From: Streptococcus sp.
GTDB taxonomy: Bacteria > Bacillota > Bacilli > Lactobacillales > Streptococcaceae
NCBI GenBank assembly: GCA_030528055.1
Contig: JAUMZQ010000004.1
Location: forward strand, 79,160 to 129,409
Length of the DNA stretch: 50,250 bases
Reading direction: 5' to 3'
The notes under the pieces were generated by a model. It was not told the DNA's origin, ran no database searches, and saw only the letters and a list, made by a program, of their open reading frames with translations. Shown piece by piece: positions 47,608 to 50,250 of this stretch (its first letter is position 1; the number at the start of each line of letters is the position of its first letter). The position numbers were made by a program, and so were the translations under genes.

Positions 47608-48677
47608 CTTTTTCCTTTATTTATATCATTTGTTAAAAGATCGTAAAATTCATCCAATGATTTAATCTCATGGGAATTTTTCATTGCTTCATAGTAGGAA
47701 GCTTTTTCTATAAAAAGATCGTCCAAACTTGTCTGTAAATTGATAAAGTTCAACTGGATCTCTTCTATTTTCTTAGCATAACCTTTTTTTACAAAATAAT
47801 TGGCATTTTCAATCTGATCTCCTCTACTTGCTTCACGACCTAAAGGAATGATAATATGAAGTTTTGACATTGCCACCAACTCAAAAATAGTATTAGCGCC
47901 TCCTCGAGTGATAACAACATCTGCCATATCCATTAATGAGGAATATAAATCCGTCACATAATCTACTCGATAAAAATGATGAGAAAGTTCATTCAAAGTC
48001 TTATCGCCTGACAGATTAATGATATTATATTTTTTTGTCAATCGTGGTTGGTTTTCTGTTACAAAATCATTAAATACTTTTGCACCAGCTGAACCTCCCA
48101 CAAACAAGAGAGTTGGGATTGTTGGATCAAACTGTTCGCGAATTTTCTCCAAAATAGGAAAATCTTTTTGTTTCTTTTCTGAACCAACTTTTGTTACTGC
48201 ACCGATTGCTTCAATTTTAGTTAAAGAATGTGCTTGTTCAAATGTGGAATACATTTTTGTTGCACATTTATAGGCAATTCTGTTGGCTAAACCAATGGAT
48301 AAATCAGACTCATGTACATACACAGGAACTCCTGATAAACGTGCTGCAATAACAGGAGGAACACTAACGAAACCACCTTTTGAAAATAAAACTTTTGGTC
48401 GTATCTTCAGCATCAAAAAGATTGCTTGTATAGTTCCCCACATCACCTTGAAAATATCCAAAAAATTTTGCCAAGAGAAGTACCGTCGCAACTTCCCCGT
48501 AGCAATAGAATGAAAGCGAACAGGGGCATTTAATTTTTGGATTTCTTTGTATTCAATCCCCTTTTTATCCCCAATGTAATGAACTTCCCATCCATTTTCT
48601 ATAAATTTAGGAATCAGTAGAAGGTTAAGGGTCACATGTCCGACCGTTCCTCCACCAGTAAATACTATTTTTTTCAT
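47604..48677 (-). CDS. murG: UDP-GlcNAc transferase MurG
   Basis: This 357-residue GT28 enzyme has the N-terminal Gly-rich loop [14 protein letters not shown] (5-18). The C-terminal donor site has [15 protein letters not shown] and [15 protein letters not shown]. It converts lipid I to lipid II at the inner membrane face. It lies 1 nt downstream of murD. Confidence 0.96.
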   Translation of the reverse strand: MKKIVFTGGGTVGHVTLNLLLIPKFIENGWEVHYIGDKKGIEYKEIQKLNAPVRFHSIATGKLRRYFSWQNFLDIFKVMWGTIQAIFLMLKIRPKVLFSKGGFVSVPPVIAARLSGVPVYVHESDLSIGLANRIAYKCATKMYSTFEQAHSLTKIEAIGAVTKVGSEKKQKDFPILEKIREQFDPTIPTLLFVGGSAGAKVFNDFVTENQPRLTKKYNIINLSGDKTLNELSHHFYRVDYVTDLYSSLMDMADVVITRGGANTIFELVAMSKLHIIIPLGREASRGDQIENANYFVKKGYAKKIEEIQLNFINLQTSLDDLFIEKASYYEAMKNSHEIKSLDEFYDLLTNDINKGKR

Positions 48678-48678
48678 C

Positions 48679-50031
48679 TTATCCTTTTAATTCTTCAACT
48701 GTTGCGAGAAATTCTTCTCCACGCACTTCAAAATTTGCATACATATCCCAACTAGCATTGGCTGGACTCAACAAAACAACATCACCTGAGCTTGCTTCTT
48801 TAAATGCCTTGATGGTTGCGTCTCTGACATCTTTTGCGTCTACATAACTCACTTCTGCCTTGTCTGCTGCTCTCTTAACACGCGGTGCAGACTCTCCCAG
48901 AACAATGATTTTTTTCAAACCAACTATGTCTGGGACTAACTCATCAAACTCATTTCCTCTATCCAAGCCACCGGCAATTAAAATAACATTGCTATTATCA
49001 AAACCAGACAAAGCCTTTTGTGTTGCTAAGATATTTGTAGATTTACTATCGTTATAAAATTTAACTTGATTGATTTCTCCAGCATATTGTAATCGATGTT
49101 TGACTCCTCCAAAGTTACTGAGTGTCTCTTTGATAATCTGATTATCAATACCAGATAATTTAGCTACGATAATGGTTGCTAATGCATTTTCAACATTATG
49201 AAGTCCAGGCACTCCGAGTTCTTCCTTTTCCATGATAGCTTCGCCTTGGAAAGTTAGAGTTGATCCATCTAGGTAGGCATCAACTTCTTGATTTGTTGTA
49301 GAAAAACTTAGAACGGTAGCCGCTGTTTGTTTTGCCAACTCTTGTGATATCTCTTGATTAAAATTCAAAACAAGAAAATCGGTAGCTGTCATATTTTTTT
49401 GGATATTCCATTTGGCAGCAACGTAATCTTCAAAAGAACCATGATAATCAATATGAGTAGGCATGAGATTTGTAATTAGAGCAATTTTTGGATGAAAAGT
49501 TTCAATCCCCATTAATTGAAAAGATGACAGTTCCATTACTAATGTATCCTGAGAACTAGCACCTTGAGCTACCTGACTAGCAGGAAAACCAATATTCCCC
49601 GATAACAATCCATTTTGCCCACCAGCTGTTAGCACTTCTGAAATCATTGTAGTTGTAGTTGTCTTACCGTTTGAACCTGTAATCCCAACAATAGGAGCCT
49701 CTGAAATCAGATAAGCTAATTCAACTTCTGTAATAACTGGTATTTCTTTTTGTAGGGCTTTTACAACCATTGGATTGTCATAGCGAATACCGGGATTTTT
49801 CACCATTAGCTCAAAATCTTCATCTAACAATTCCAAGGGATGACCCCCCGTTACGACTTTAATGCCTTCTTCCAGTAGCGATTGAGCCGCTGGGTTTTCC
49901 TCAAAAGGTTTCCCATCATTGACTGTCACAATCGCTCCTAATTTATCTAACAAGCGTGCTGCTGACTCACCTGATTTGGCTAGCCCCAAAACAAGAACTT
50001 TTTTATTTGTAAATTTTGTAATGTCTCTCAT
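48679..50031 (-). CDS. murD: UDP-MurNAc-L-alanine:D-glutamate ligase MurD
   Basis: This 450-residue Mur ligase has the ATP site [19 protein letters not shown] (about 109-127), the central-domain motif [16 protein letters not shown] and the C-terminal motif FYNDSKSTN. It adds D-Glu to UDP-MurNAc-L-Ala. The ATG at 50031 has GAGG six nt upstream; an in-frame TTG at 50037 is too close to it. It heads the cluster in this window. Confidence 0.96.
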   Translation of the reverse strand: MRDITKFTNKKVLVLGLAKSGESAARLLDKLGAIVTVNDGKPFEENPAAQSLLEEGIKVVTGGHPLELLDEDFELMVKNPGIRYDNPMVVKALQKEIPVITEVELAYLISEAPIVGITGSNGKTTTTTMISEVLTAGGQNGLLSGNIGFPASQVAQGASSQDTLVMELSSFQLMGIETFHPKIALITNLMPTHIDYHGSFEDYVAAKWNIQKNMTATDFLVLNFNQEISQELAKQTAATVLSFSTTNQEVDAYLDGSTLTFQGEAIMEKEELGVPGLHNVENALATIIVAKLSGIDNQIIKETLSNFGGVKHRLQYAGEINQVKFYNDSKSTNILATQKALSGFDNSNVILIAGGLDRGNEFDELVPDIVGLKKIIVLGESAPRVKRAADKAEVSYVDAKDVRDATIKAFKEASSGDVVLLSPANASWDMYANFEVRGEEFLATVEELKG

Positions 50032-50178
50032 AAGCAACCTCTTTTTTCATACTTCATTCTATTTTACCTTTTTTTGCGAAAATAAAAAAGTCATAGAATA
50101 ATTTTATTTTTGACTGTCAGTAATTTTTAAAAAAATTGGAACTTTTTTTATCTATTTGCAATTTTTTGTAACAAAAGA

Positions 50179-50203
50179 TAAAGAGCCACATTATTGCGGC
50201 TCT
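50179..50203 (-). terminator. Terminator of the gene upstream of murD
   Basis: On the minus strand GAGCCGCA-ATAA-TGTGGCTC (one G-U pair) is followed by TTTATCTTTT. It ends a minus-strand transcript entering from beyond the right edge. A minus-strand frame from the edge (ending ...TTDIIEPQ, stop in the loop) may be the end of that gene, but 19 codons are too few to call. Confidence 0.65.
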
Positions 50204-50250
50204 ATAATATCTGTAGTGGGTAAAACCACTCTGGATTTTATGGAGCTTTT

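Noticed and set aside
50190..50250. Possible end of an ISL3-type insertion sequence (GGCTCTATAATATCTGTAG).
   Set aside because: The first bases belong to a terminator stem, no transposase is in the window, and the other end and a target duplication cannot be seen.

Overview
The window looks like chromosome from a low-GC Streptococcus. The evidence is the division-cluster order murD-murG-divIB-ftsA-ftsZ-ylmE-sepF-yggT-ylmH-divIVA-ileS, a late competence pair comEA-comEC behind a ComX-type box, T-box leaders on thrS and ileS, a CtsR site at clpE, a CcpA-type cre at ccpA, a CiaR-type promoter driving a csRNA-like small RNA, and the cpoA glycolipid pair. I saw no pneumococcal BOX elements and cannot name the species.

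Left part (1-16.6 kb): the 5' part of holA, a Gfo/Idh/MocA oxidoreductase, four tandem DUF805 membrane-protein paralogues that each carry their own near-identical promoter, then comEA-comEC on the plus strand. Next come a plsC-like acyltransferase/HAD pair, a P-type ATPase, a three-gene overlapping unit (tRNA methyltransferase-like, GIY-YIG, and a hexapeptide acyltransferase fused to a sugar-transferase-like domain), an ICMT-like methyltransferase and the RNA helicase cshA.

Middle part (16.7-37.3 kb): a MarR/MFS efflux cassette, a luciferase-like monooxygenase broken by one amber codon, an acetyltransferase, thrS with its T-box, and an orphan nucleotidyltransferase-like gene. The glycolipid synthases (cpoA and its partner), a csRNA-like small RNA, divergent ccpA/pepQ, an Rrf2 regulator, a phosphoesterase, a DUF1797 gene and clpE follow. 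Then comes a PTS EIIC-like membrane protein behind a roughly 270-nt leader holding a 22-codon ORF and a terminator. After it are Nudix, DUF1827, CHY zinc finger plus bioY, GNAT and a second MarR.

Right part (37.4-50.25 kb): ileS with its T-box, then the division and wall cluster, all on the minus strand and tightly packed.

The most notable items are the csRNA-like gene (CiaR repeat, 10-nt spacing to the -10, anti-Shine-Dalgarno loop, terminator), the DUF805 array duplicated as complete transcription units, the leader in front of the EIIC-like gene, the acyltransferase fusion, and three genes whose -10 box places the transcription start on the start codon (candidate leaderless mRNAs). No tRNA, rRNA, CRISPR array, prophage or intact insertion sequence was seen.
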